The notes beneath the pieces are model-generated. The model was not told the origin of the DNA. It saw nothing but the letters and a program-made list of their open reading frames with translations, and searched no databases. Of a stretch of 64,000 nucleotides of DNA, positions 12,701 through 23,100 are shown piece after piece (the stretch's first letter is position 1; each line of letters opens with the position of its first letter). The stretch is from Crotophaga sulcirostris (Eukaryota; Chordata; Aves; Cuculiformes; Crotophagidae): contig VYZB01000529.1 of the NCBI GenBank assembly GCA_013397455.1, positions 196,231 through 260,230 on the forward strand, written 5' to 3'. Position numbers and translations under genes: made by a program.

Positions 12701-15700
12701 TTTTGTATTTCTGGACAACACCTATAAATACCTATTTTTTATATTTCTGCTGTACAACATGAAGTATGTCTTTCTAGATGAGTCAGAAAATGTCACTTAT
12801 TTCTATAGAAATCATGGATAAGACAGAACGGCTACACGAGTTAAAAGAAATCGTGAAGAAATTCCACCCAGTGAACTATGATGTCTTCAAATATATAATA
12901 ACGCATCTAAACAGGTTTAGTATTTTTCTGCTAACATTTTTTTTAAGTTGTAACATTTGCAAAAAAGTTTGTGTTAGTAATAATGAATTCACTACTAGAA
13001 ATGAAAATTCCATGCTGCATTGCTCGTTTGTTAGTTTACGTGTGTAAAATGAAACCAGGAGTTAGGGGTTGATTAGAAAAGGGTTGTATATTCTGTTCTC
13101 CAATTTTATTGAAGTGCAAATATCTGACATAGTCACTACTATAAATTTGTAAGAGTGATTGGTGAACATAACAAAAAAAACTTGAAAGAGTAACTATGTA
13201 CCAAATACAGATTCAGTCCTGAAGTAGATGCAATTATATCCACTGATATGATTTTTCTATGCATTTATGTATTACAGAATTGAAAGATGTGCTTGTGTAT
13301 TTCTGAAGTAAAACAAAACTTCTCAAACTTGAACACTTATTGGTTACCTGAAATGTTTCAATGGTTCTTAATGGACCTAATGGAAATTTTTGTGGAAGAG
13401 TAGCAATCTTGGAATTGTCCAAAGTCTTCAGCTAGTCTCCTATTTGCATAGCACAGCTGAATGCGGTGTCAAGTACTTGTATTGCTGCAAGTAAAAGAGC
13501 TCAATACAAATTTAAAAAATACTGAATATATTCTAATGTGTGCACAGCTACAGATGTGGAACTTACCTTTGCTCTCCAGTCCGTTCTCATTCTTTTAATG
13601 ATGACTGATGTACATTGTGGGTTGCTAGTAACAAAATAATCTTTTCTTAAATAAGAAAGGCTGCCATTTTTTCTCATTTGCAGTGTCAGGTAGTTGTATT
13701 CCATTCAACAAAAAAACTTTTTGAGCATAAACAATTGCATATGTATATAGAGATTAATTTGCATATGTATAAGAGATTAATTTGTGTTAAATTACTGCTA
13801 GTATATAATTAAAATGTTATCCGTCAAATGAGTTGTTCATTAAATGAGGTAAAACGGTCCTCCGTGATGGAATAGTTCTTTCCTTCTCACAAACTGATGA
13901 ATTAAATGATTTGATATGTCATTGGAGTGAGAAATGTGGTATTGTGGTGTGGTTGATAGTGATTGGTGACTGATACAATTTTCATGTGTTCACAAGCATA
14001 GGACTTGGTTATCAAAAAAAAAAAAAAGTATTTTCCTGATAAGTTTGTTATTGAAATATGAGAGAGTGAGGAACCTTTTCCTAATATAAGTCTAAGAAAA
14101 CATAGGTGTACAACTTTTCAAGTCTGATCATAGAGTGAATTTACAGCCTGAAGTTCCTGAAGAGTTTGCAGTGCAGGAAGGTGGCAGGATCAAGAGAAAG
14201 AGACTTTTTATTTTGAGTGAACATAAAAGAAGGTGAATAGACATTTGCTAAGGGCTTACAAGAAGACTCTGAAGTAGTTTGGGAAAGTTTGGTAGGAGAT
14301 GGTCTACAGGTTGGTAGGTTTTGTTTTTCCCTTAGAAAGGACAGAGGTAAAGTTAAAACGCAGGAAGAGAATAAAGTCGGTTGTGGTTGTTCATGATGTT
14401 TAATCTAGTTGTGAGCTGCAACAGGGAAAGAAGTGCAGTGATCTTCTTTTCTCACTTCTAGCCGTAGGTTCTCACTGCTTCGTTTGCTGTCTCTAATGCT
14501 TATGCAGCTACAGCATGTTCTAAAAGAAAACAGAAATAGGGGAAAAGTAATTTTCTGTAGAATGCACTAGCTGATCTCAGACACCCTGTGGTCTGATGTC
14601 AGAAAGCTGGTGAGAGGGAGAAAGAAGAAACAAATAAATGAAGCCTCCTCACCTGTTGTCCACAGTAGCGGCAGTCTATAGCTAGATCAGATTAGATCTC
14701 AGAAACAATGTGAGAGAGGCAGCAAGCAGTGAACTTATGACAAGGGGGAAAAAAGGTGCATGAGATGACCAGACATGTAATTAAGTCCTAGAGGTGCTAC
14801 AGGATGTTGGAGAGTATACATTTTAGCCTGTGCAACTGAAGAAACCCCTTGAAAGATTTTTAAAATCGGAGCAATAATAACAGGTATAAAGCAGTCTGCA
14901 AAATAGATGATCTGGCTTTTATTTCAGTTTTATTACATAGCAGGTGCTGTTTTCCCCCAGTTTTATAACTTAGCTTGTTGTAGTTTGTTCTGTAATGAAA
15001 CACCATTACAGAGTTTGAAATCCCTTTTTTCATTGTACTCGTTTTAGGGAAAAGGGGCACATAGTTCTGATTCAAAACTCTTAACAGATTGGTTGTCCCA
15101 TCACAATGCCTTACTCTTGTAATTTAATTCTTTGTAAGCCTCATTGTTCCATCTCTAGAGCGTAGTCTAGGAGTAATTTATACACAGAAGAACTCAACAT
15201 AGGAAGAAAACTTTAATAAAAATGCTCTGAAAAATGTAAACTTACGTTTATATTCCCGGGTTCTTTAATCCTTAAATGAAATTAAAATCTAATTCTTTTA
15301 GGAAAAAATTATGAGTTACTGTCGCTCAGAAGTAGTGTCCAAGTATCCTTTGGACTAAACTTAGTCAAAACAGATTGAGAGGCAATATTTGTGTACCCTC
15401 ACACTATTTGGAATAAGTAATGCGCATGCTAAAATGGGAGTCTACCATTTATAGTTACCACTAAGCATGCATTGTAAATAAGTAAGAAAATGTCTTATAG
15501 CGTTTGTTCTAGTGTTTACTATGGTTTTCACAGCTTTTGAATCTGGGGACTACAGACAGCTGTCATAAATTTTTACAGTCTGCTCTTGTTAATTGAAGTT
15601 GTAATTGACAAGTTGCAGAAGTTTCATTTTCTGTCTGTTTCCACAGGACAACTGTAGCTTAGTTACCTTTGTGCTGTCTACTGCAATACAGAAATTTCAT

Positions 15701-16999
15701 GTTCCCAGCTGAATTAATAGCTTAGCTGTTTGTCAGATTTATTAATACACAATTTTTCATGTATCTCTCACTAATTACTTATAGATAAGATTGTGATATT
15801 ACTTTAAAATGCAGGCTGTTTGTAGAAAGACAAAATATCCTGGCTCTTTCTAGCCTATTGCTATGAAAAACAGTGCATTTTTTCTGAGGAGGTATTTAAT
15901 TGTAGGTTATAAATTTGGTAGCAAGATAGGTTTTTATTTTTTTTTTCTTTGTAGTAGTATTTCAGTAATGAATTTGGATCTTAAGTCAAGAACCTATTTC
16001 AGTCCCTGCTTTAAAGCAGGAAGCTTCTAGGAAGACAAACTATTTTGTTTTCATCAGAAAAATAAAATTAATGCGTGTTGATGTTAGTGAAATTTCTACT
16101 GGTGTTTTTTACAGTTTGGCCAAATTCTGTTGATAGCTGGAATGAAAAAACTGCAGAGATGTGATTTAATCAACACTTGATTTGTTCAGTTTTGTGTTTA
16201 TTTTTAACATGTGGTGTAATGTGATGCCTTTTTCTTTGAGTGCCATAGATGTTAGTGAGTATCTGACTGTCCTACAGTAAGAAGCCATTTCTGTAATTTT
16301 TCTTCCAAGAAATTTGAATGGACAAAATTTCAGTTTTATGACATTCTATAACTGGTTGAGAAATCTAAAGTTTGTTTATTACTGTCACTTCAAAATGTTG
16401 GTGGAATGTTGTGTTTATTTCTTCATTAAAAGCTTAATCAGATTTATATTTGTTAGCAATCCAAAACTGGAAAAGTAATGCTTTCTAAATTTTCTGCTGC
16501 ATAATTGCTTAAAAAACCTAAGAACGATTGTTTTAATGGGTAGCTGGAGGAAAGTAACAAAAATCTTGAGATTGTTTAATAATGTTTACAGTTAGAGTGC
16601 TATGAAGATATTTGTAGTTAATTATATACCAGTGTTAATTCATCCTTTGCATGTCATTTTCATTTCAGGGTTAGTCAGCAACATAAAACCAACTTTATGA
16701 CTGCTGATAACTTATCGATTTGTTTCTGGCCTACTTTGATGAGACCTGATTTTGAAAACAGAGAGTTTCTTTCTACCACCAAAATCCACCAGTCGGTAAT
16801 AGAGACCTTCATTCAACAGTGTCAGTTTTTCTTTTACAACGGAGAGATCGTAGAAGCCCCTAACCCAGTGGCATGTCAGCCACCGCCTTCCACCGCAGTG
16901 CAGATGGTGGAGCCAATGGTACCTCTTCAGTTACCGCCTCCACTGCAGCCACAGCTGATACAGTCACAATTACCAGCAGACCCTCTTGGTATTATATAA
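3651..16999 (+). CDS. ARHGAP5: ARHGAP5 (p190-B RhoGAP), 3' part, five exons
   Basis: Joining 3651-3798, 10388-10465, 11861-11992, 12809-12914 and 16669-16999 gives 795 nt: 264 codons plus TAA, with all junctions in frame (intron phases 1, 1, 1, 2). The product is the C-terminal end of p190-B, a GTPase-activating protein that stimulates GTP hydrolysis by Rho-family GTPases at membranes and adhesions. Partial-protein residues 1-14 are polybasic (KKKHK, RR). Residues from about 24 to 205 form the RhoGAP fold: GLYRVSG with the arginine finger at residue 58, the conserved lysine in [15 protein letters not shown], and [13 protein letters not shown] with the conserved asparagine. The tail is rich in P and Q ([14 protein letters not shown]) and ends DPLGII; this tail favours p190-B over its paralogue ARHGAP35. 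The N-terminal GTPase, FF and pseudo-GTPase parts lie outside the window. No disabling change was seen. Confidence 0.96.
5191..5331 (+). repeat. CR1 LINE 3' end, diverged
   Basis: The sequence follows the 3'-terminal part of CR1 in order: GCCCAGAGAGATTATG, a 'ccatggagatgtt' block, 'aagcaaccYgatct', and then GGAGGTTGGACTAGATGACC followed by a ccttctg-type ending. It is clearly recognisable but diverged and 5'-truncated, as most avian CR1 copies are. It sits in the sense direction within an ARHGAP5 intron, and no coding frame survives. Confidence 0.82.
7925..8075 (+). pseudogene. Ancient CR1-clade LINE endonuclease remnant
   Basis: One + strand frame reads [20 protein letters not shown] and then [12 protein letters not shown]. 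This matches the start of the apurinic/apyrimidinic-type endonuclease of CR1-clade non-LTR retrotransposons, where a 'SL.NK..EL' block is followed by 'DI..ITETWLD' carrying a catalytic glutamate. Similarity fades after [10 protein letters not shown]. No RT or 3' end follows, so this is an internal fragment of an old copy. It could belong to an L3- or CR1-like lineage older than the neognath CR1 3' ends nearby; a repeat-library search would decide. Confidence 0.6.
10388..10465 (+). CDS. ARHGAP5: ARHGAP5 exon carrying the RhoGAP arginine finger
   Basis: This 78-nt exon runs from ttctaag|ga to ccaag|gtaatg. Joined to the previous exon's final G it reads [26 protein letters not shown]. The arginine codon CGT at 10411-10413 in GLYRVSG sits at the arginine-finger position that RhoGAPs insert into the GTPase active site. 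It keeps phase 1 on both sides, so skipping it would stay in frame and remove the catalytic residue. Confidence 0.96.
10466..11860 (+). other. ARHGAP5: ARHGAP5 intron (1.4 kb)
   Basis: The intron has a gtaatg donor and a strong acceptor (tctgtttaattttgttttacag). The interior is AT-rich, and I saw no repeat family or open frame worth reporting. Confidence 0.9.
11861..11992 (+). CDS. ARHGAP5: ARHGAP5 exon: RhoGAP core helices
   Basis: The 132-nt exon adds [20 protein letters not shown] and then [24 protein letters not shown]. The [15 protein letters not shown] block is the RhoGAP signature with the conserved lysine next to the catalytic cleft and the 'LP.PL.P' turn. The donor gtaagt is a perfect consensus. 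Phase 1 on both sides. Confidence 0.96.
11993..12808 (+). other. ARHGAP5: ARHGAP5 intron (0.8 kb)
   Basis: The intron begins gtaagt and ends ttatttctatag. It is AT-rich. The frame starting at an ATG at 12778 only shadows the next exon through its intron edge. Nothing else was seen. Confidence 0.9.
12809..12914 (+). CDS. ARHGAP5: ARHGAP5 exon: RhoGAP helices after the signature
   Basis: The 106-nt exon, entered in phase 1, encodes [19 protein letters not shown] followed by [17 protein letters not shown], the last codon completed by the next exon. '[15 protein letters not shown]' is a typical RhoGAP helix pair. The donor gtttag departs from the usual gtragt. If the intron were retained, the frame would continue to a stop at 13045-13047 and lose the rest of the GAP domain. 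Confidence 0.95.
13735..13781. repeat. Two-copy tandem repeat (~24 bp unit)
   Basis: The unit TTGCATATGTATATAGAGAT with its trailing TAAT is followed directly by a copy that lacks two bases and carries one extra, differing only in the TATA stretch. It is probably a local slippage duplication. Confidence 0.85.
14014..14027. repeat. A14 homopolymer
   Basis: An uninterrupted run of fourteen A in the last ARHGAP5 intron. No retroposed sequence was recognised immediately upstream, so it is treated as a simple repeat. Confidence 0.9.
16669..16999 (+). CDS. ARHGAP5: ARHGAP5 last coding exon: end of RhoGAP domain and C-terminal tail
   Basis: The exon begins after catttcag, finishes the split arginine codon and reads [20 protein letters not shown], then [13 protein letters not shown] and a helix [14 protein letters not shown]. 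This completes the RhoGAP domain. [13 protein letters not shown] holds the conserved asparagine, with W in place of the glycine usual in 'VFGPNL'. The next 50 or so residues are a low-complexity P/Q tail ([20 protein letters not shown] and so on) ending DPLGII with TAA at 16997-16999. The tail has no known catalytic role and is diagnostic for p190-B. Confidence 0.97.
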
Positions 17000-17313
17000 A
17001 CAGAAGATGATTGCAGGCAGCCTGGCACTGGACAGTAAAGACAAGCTATAGACATGCATGTTTCAGGATACAGTAATGTACTTCATATTTATGAAAAAAT
17101 AATTCCCATCCAGCTGATTGGACATCTTTTTGTTATATCCCGTACTGTGTTCCTCATTTGTACACACTGCAGATAAAAGCTATGTGATAAGCATGACTGG
17201 AGAGGTTTAATTTTTAAAAGCAAAAATAGCTATAAAGTACAAAACTGCTGCTGCATGATACCTTATTGCAATCACTATATCATTCCTGTGACGGTTTGTC
17301 ACAATATATTGTG

Positions 17314-17319
17314 AATAAA
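17314..17319 (+). terminator. Possible proximal poly(A) signal
   Basis: Canonical AATAAA 315 bases after the ARHGAP5 stop codon, followed by a T-rich stretch (atttttctatag). Use of it would give a short 3' UTR isoform without the Pumilio-type elements. Confidence 0.35.
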
Positions 17320-20162
17320 ATTTTTCTATAGAAATTTAATGATTTAAAAAATTACATTTATGAAACATTCAATGCTTACAGCCTGCTTTATGGCTGGTTT
17401 TGTTATTTAACATGCTATTTTTGGCAATTTTATTCACATTCAATCATTCTGTGTATACAACTAAAGCCCAGCTATAGTTTATTTTGTAATCTCCTGACTA
17501 CATATGTGATGGTATGCTTAGGATGGTTTATGGAAGAATGCAAAATGCACTGTTGAGAATTTTACAATCCCTCACCATCCATCTTTACTTGTAAGTAAAC
17601 CTGTGGACAGTTTGTTAAGGGTGAGTGAACTTGCTTATTGTTTCTTACAGCACAATACCAAGGACATGCTTGTTGTAAAAGTGAGTTTCAAATATTGTAC
17701 AAAAATTTTGATGTTGCCTACTTATTTCTTTATGTTCCATTACTGAACTAAACATTTTGTAAAACTGTTAATTCTGTAAACAGCTGCATGTTTAAAAGAT
17801 CATTGATGGTCTTGTAAACTTAATCTAATATATTTTAGATATTTTAATTTTTCCCACTTGGGAATACATGTAGTGTTTAGAAAATAGTTCATGACATTTT
17901 CATATAAGGTTATATAACTTTTCATACATAAACATGAATTTTGTTGTAGTAAAATTCTCTAAACCAAACAATGTTTTAATCTAGGACTTCAATTAATCTA
18001 TTCTTTAAATCTATTTTTATGTGACCCTTTAAAGATATACGAAAATGCATTGCTAATACATAGCAATAAATACTTTGGGTACTGACAGTTAACCTCTTTG
18101 GAGTATGTATATACAAAATCATAAACTTGTATTCATATTTTTTTTTCCTGTGGTATGTTGTACTAAAATTTCAAATGACTTTTTTACCATATTTTTAAAT
18201 TATCTCTTTTTTGTGTTCATTTATTTTCCTTTTACATTGGTACCAATTTTGCTGTAAAAGAATGCTGCTTAATTTAAACAAATCTTTTGGTTAAATATTT
18301 TGTTAGTGGTAAAAAATTTAGAAGGTTACAAACTGTAGCAAAGGGGAGACCATAGATAAACACTACCTGTGAGACTTTTCATAGCAGCTTTTTTTCTTTC
18401 ATGCTCAAAATATACCTTTTTAGGTCTGCAAAGAAGAAAGCAGTTTTGGCTCATTCAGCTGCTAGAATGTTTTGTGTAGTTTAAAAAAAAAAAAAGCTTT
18501 ATGATGGTCACTGTTGTAATCTTCACTTATAACAAGATTTAAGATCGTCTTGTATGTATTATAGTAAATAGATGATTTTGAGAATTAAGACTTTTAAGAG
18601 TTTGATTTGCTCCATTTTCCCAAAATAAAAATTGCCTTTCCAACTTATGTCCTAGGTATTGTACTTCTAATTATGACTTGGATTATCATTCTAGATTACT
18701 ATGATATCATAAACCTGGCTGCTGTTTGAAGTACATGTATATTATAAATTATCTTGATATCGTGTTATATTCTTGCAAGTAATTATCTTTTCTAAGAAAA
18801 CATGAAAAAGAAAAGTCAACCCTATTCCTATTGCAAAGCACACAGGAATTGATAGTACAATAAAATCTGTCCTGTAAATTGTAGTATTCTTAACTTGTTC
18901 TACTTTACCTGTTGTCTATATAGCTTTTATTTATAGTTCTCAGTCTAATCTTGGCATGTTTAGCAAAGGAAATGAAGCTTCAAGAGTTTTATAAACTATT
19001 TCTAGGTTGCTAAAGAATTTATTTTTCTACTTTATATGGTATAGGCAAAGCATCACCTGTACAGGAAACAAGTCTATTTCTAATAGAAGTAAGCTTAAAA
19101 ATAAATGCCAGTCATATCCATATTTAAAAGTTCTATCTATAAAGTATCTCCAGTCTTTGTAATGTGAGTTACATTTTAAACTTTATACAAATTCCAAGTT
19201 ATTCGCCATAATATTTAACTAATATTTCAATACTAATTTTTAGAGTAATTTACATTCCATTTCATAACAAATTTTCATCTTGAACTTGTGATCAGAAGTA
19301 TTTGCAGTATCATTTATTTCCTGTTTATGGTGTTATGGCTAAATCACTTCCTGATGTTAAGATTTTTAAATACTTACATTTCGCCAAACTTGAAAGTGGT
19401 ATTATTATTTTTATTAGCATTATAAAATGAGGAAGCATGTCATTATATACGAATTCCTCATACTTTGGCTCATGTAGTCCCTTCTAGTTTTAATGAAAAT
19501 CCAAACAATAATAACTATATTTTTTAATGTGAGCATTTTTACAGTAATATCTATCTTGATAAAGATAAAAATGTATATTATTTTTGGTTGAGCATCTCAG
19601 TGACACTTTATGGAGTAGTTTTGTCTTTTTATGTAATATTGATATAGACATACTGCAGTGTATTGTCTTTCAATGTTTTAGCAGTTTTAAAAACCCAAAC
19701 CTGAGTTCCAGAAGTGCCATTTTAAGTAATGCTTAACAGATTATTTCAAAAATCCTTACCTTCCATGATCCTGTGGAATTTTAACATATATAGTGTAAAT
19801 AGATCACAGATGTCAACCTAAGTGAAAACCAAGTTTTTTGTTGTATATTCTCTCCATTATTTGAATCCTGGTTGCTAGGAAATTATATATGTTTATTTTT
19901 AGTTGCTGGAGTTTAGCTTCCAATATTTATGATAAATATAGAAAACTATCAATTGGAGATTAAAATAATTGGCCTTAGTATATGTGCTTATTTCAGTTTT
20001 TTTCAGTAATTGTGATGCTGTTTGTCAACTGCAAAAATTACACACAAAATTAAAGTCAAAATTTTGTTCTTTGTTTATAATGTAATCTTTTGTTGCTACA
20101 TCAGCAGAATACTGCAGTGAATTAAATATCAGTGAAGCTTATTCTGTATAAAAGATACAATG

Positions 20163-20168
20163 AATAAA
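20163..20168 (+). terminator. Probable distal poly(A) signal of ARHGAP5
   Basis: This is a canonical AATAAA about 3.16 kb after the stop. T- and GT-containing sequence (gatgtttactgtctataatgttcag) follows within 10-30 bases. It is the last canonical hexamer before the AU-rich character of the UTR fades. Confidence 0.55.
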
Positions 20169-20190
20169 ATACTAAGATGTTTACTGTCTA

Positions 20191-23100
20191 TAATGTTCAG
20201 TTTAGTTGCCTACTAAATTTCTGAAGGCAAAAACACCCTCTCTCTCACATACACAGAGATGAAACTTAGCAGTAAATCTTGCTAAAATGAATGCACCAAG
20301 TGTCTAAGGCATCCTTGGGGGAGGAGGGTGTCTCTCTTCTTGAATTTCATACATCTTTTAAACTACTGAATCGTGGAAGTGATTCTCACAATGGTGAAGA
20401 CTCTTCAGTAGGTAATGTGCCCCCGCAGAGGGATACACCAGTGGATGGATACTCCCTAGTGCATATGCAGAGGAAGAGGCCTTGGAAGTGGCAGGATGTA
20501 AGGTGTTCTATTTAACTGTGCAGTGCTTGTGAAATTCTGTGGCTCGTGACCTCTTACGTTTTTCACCTGATTGAACTCGACAAGAAAGGCTGTGATTATG
20601 GGAATTAGGTTTTCAGATTTCTACTGCACTAAGGGAGTGGATCTTTTAAAATTATTTTTCCTATGGAGTTTTTAAATCTGAGGTAAAAACTGTGGGGTTT
20701 GAGGTGGGCTTTAAATTTTCGGTGTTGTACGTTATTGTTTGTGATTCTAACTGTATGGGATAAATACAAATTTGATGATAGTACTGCTTTTAGTTCTTGC
20801 GCATGCAACATCTATGCTTAGTTTGTTTCTTCAGAGCATCTTGAGTCATATGGTCAATGCAGAAATAACTCTGAAAACTTCCTAACAGCTTTCAAATCGG
20901 AACACTGTTCAAGTTTTGTTATGTATCTTAACACTTTCAACTACTGGAGCACTTTAATCTCAAATAGGATGTGTCTTATCTGTAATTTCCTCAGTGTGCA
21001 GATCTCAGTTTTTCAGATTGCTGTATGAAAAAACCCCCATCTCTGCTGAAAATGAAGCATAACGCAGTGCTCAGGCTCTACAGCAGACCACAAATTTCTG
21101 ATGAAGAGCTATCCTAGAGAACTGAAGTGCAACATTGGTGTTCACTGGTGTCAAATTTGACCTTTCAACTAATTTATAGTTTCATGGAATCAAAAGGATG
21201 GATTTATTTTGTCGTCATGGGTAGTGAAAAGCAAACACTTCTTTCCTTATTGGCAAATTCTTTTCCTGAGTGTGTAGATGATGCATGTTACGGCTGTTAC
21301 CCATATGTTTCTAATTTTCTTTATGGAATACAATGCATGTGTGTTGAGACCTGGTATTTTTGTTGCTGAATTGAGTGTCATTGATGCTTAGCCAACATTC
21401 TGGTGCTTTTATATTACAGAATAGGGTTTAATATACTTGATTACCTTAATAATAATTTGTCCATTACTGTTTATTATTTGGTGTGATTTAAAAAAACATG
21501 GAGAACTAAATAATTTCACTGAATGCCTACAGTGCAGTAACTTTGGTTTTTCAGTCTAAGGATTGTGATAATCATGAAAGACCGTTGTTGCTTCTACCTA
21601 TAAGCTATTTGAAATAAGAAAAGATGGGAAGGGAATCTTGTGGTGGTACTTCCAGCCATGAATGTATGTCAGTGCTTCAGAATTAGGTACACTGACTTGA
21701 GTACTTCTGTGTGACTGGCTGATTTATGTAGTGTAGCTGTAGCTTGTATTTTCGGCCAAATTACTGTGTTGCAATCTGTCTATTCTTACAGATTTTTCTG
21801 GTTCAGAACTGAAGGAGTGAAGGGAAGGCGAACTAGCCATCCTCATCTCTTCTTCCAGTTCTCTCAGCTTTGCAACTGATGAGGATTGTCAAGAGATTCC
21901 TAAATTGCTTTGCAGGGTTTTACTGAATTGAAAGTAGAAAATGTATGGAGTAGTAAGTTATGATTTGAAGTTCTTTGCTCAAGTGACACTGAGTGTGATG
22001 AATTGGTGAAGCATCTGGAAGAAAGCAAGTTGCATTATTAAATTAGAGGTGGTGTGGTCTCCTGTGGAAGGTTCCACCCTCGGTGCTTGGCAGTGCAACC
22101 TGAGTTTCTGCAGTGAATGCCCTTACTTGGTCATATTGACCCCATGCAAGAGTTGGGGATGAAGAAAAGATCAAGAAACCTACCTCAAAAAAATCATGTA
22201 CTTTGAACAGCTGCCTCCTAAAATACTTAGATTAAATTTTTAAACACAGAATGTAACAGAAAAAAATTATGGAGAATGAAATGTCTGTGATTCATTATTG
22301 AAATATGTATGTATATGCACATATGATTTTTTAACTTGGTGAAGAAGTAAGTGTCAATATAGTTGTTCTAACATGGTACCAGGTGGCCAGTCTGCTACAG
22401 ATAACTATTGCTTATAATTCAGATGTTAAGTTTTGAAAACTGATTGTAAACAGATGTATCTAATTTTGATATCCTAACTGTGAGTTGTCTAGCTCCAGCG
22501 TTGGTTTAATTTTGTTATCCTGTGTGGTCACACCAATAAGCCTGATTTTATGTCTTTGATTTAACTGTATTAGAGTTGAAAAGTATCTCTGCACAGATGA
22601 CTGCTCTCTTTATTCTTTCTTCTCTTGGTATTTCTTTTTGACTTAATTAGTCTTAAAGTCAAAACTTACAATTTATAACATGATCATAATATTTGTCTCC
22701 TGTAAAACTTACTGGTTCCCACATAAAGTTTGTAAAAGTCTGTCAATACTCTTGTCCCCTTTTGTCTGCACTTGTCTGTGTGCACTCATTTGCTGTTTTG
22801 AGTATGAGGACGTGGGGCAATGTGGCACTTGTCTCTGTCTGGAGATTCTGATCACCAGGAGGTAGATATTGGTGATCCTCTTTCATTGCTCTTTCCAGCA
22901 TTCTTTCATTAAAAGCAGGTTAGACTGACTGTTTAAAAATGGTGAAGAATAAACATTGAGTTCCTAATATAGCAGTGAGGTAAATGTGGTCTCCTCACCT
23001 GGGCTTTATTTCTGGGCTAGAGGTTTGTGTGTAGGGAGCTTTCAAGCCTTCTACTGGTAGTGTAAAGGGAGGAGAAGATGGGGAAGCTCTCCCCAGTACC

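Larger units (their letters stand above)
12915..16668 (+). other. ARHGAP5: ARHGAP5 intron (3.75 kb)
   Basis: The intron has a weak gtttag donor and a good acceptor (catgtcattttcatttcag). It contains a near-perfect tandem pair of about 24 bp at 13735-13781 and a 14-A run at 14014-14027. No recognisable transposon was seen. Confidence 0.9.
17000..20190 (+). other. ARHGAP5: ARHGAP5 3' UTR
   Basis: An AU-rich stretch of about 3.2 kb follows the stop codon without coding potential. AATAAA hexamers occur at 17314, 18065, 18624, 18859, 19100 and 20163. The last, followed by T/GT-rich sequence, is my choice for the distal end, which gives a UTR length similar to mammalian ARHGAP5. The earlier ones allow shorter isoforms. 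Two perfect Pumilio-type elements (TGTANATA) lie at 18106-18113 and 19794-19801, and many ATTTA motifs are present. An A13 run is at 18483-18495. The exact end needs transcript data. Confidence 0.7.
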
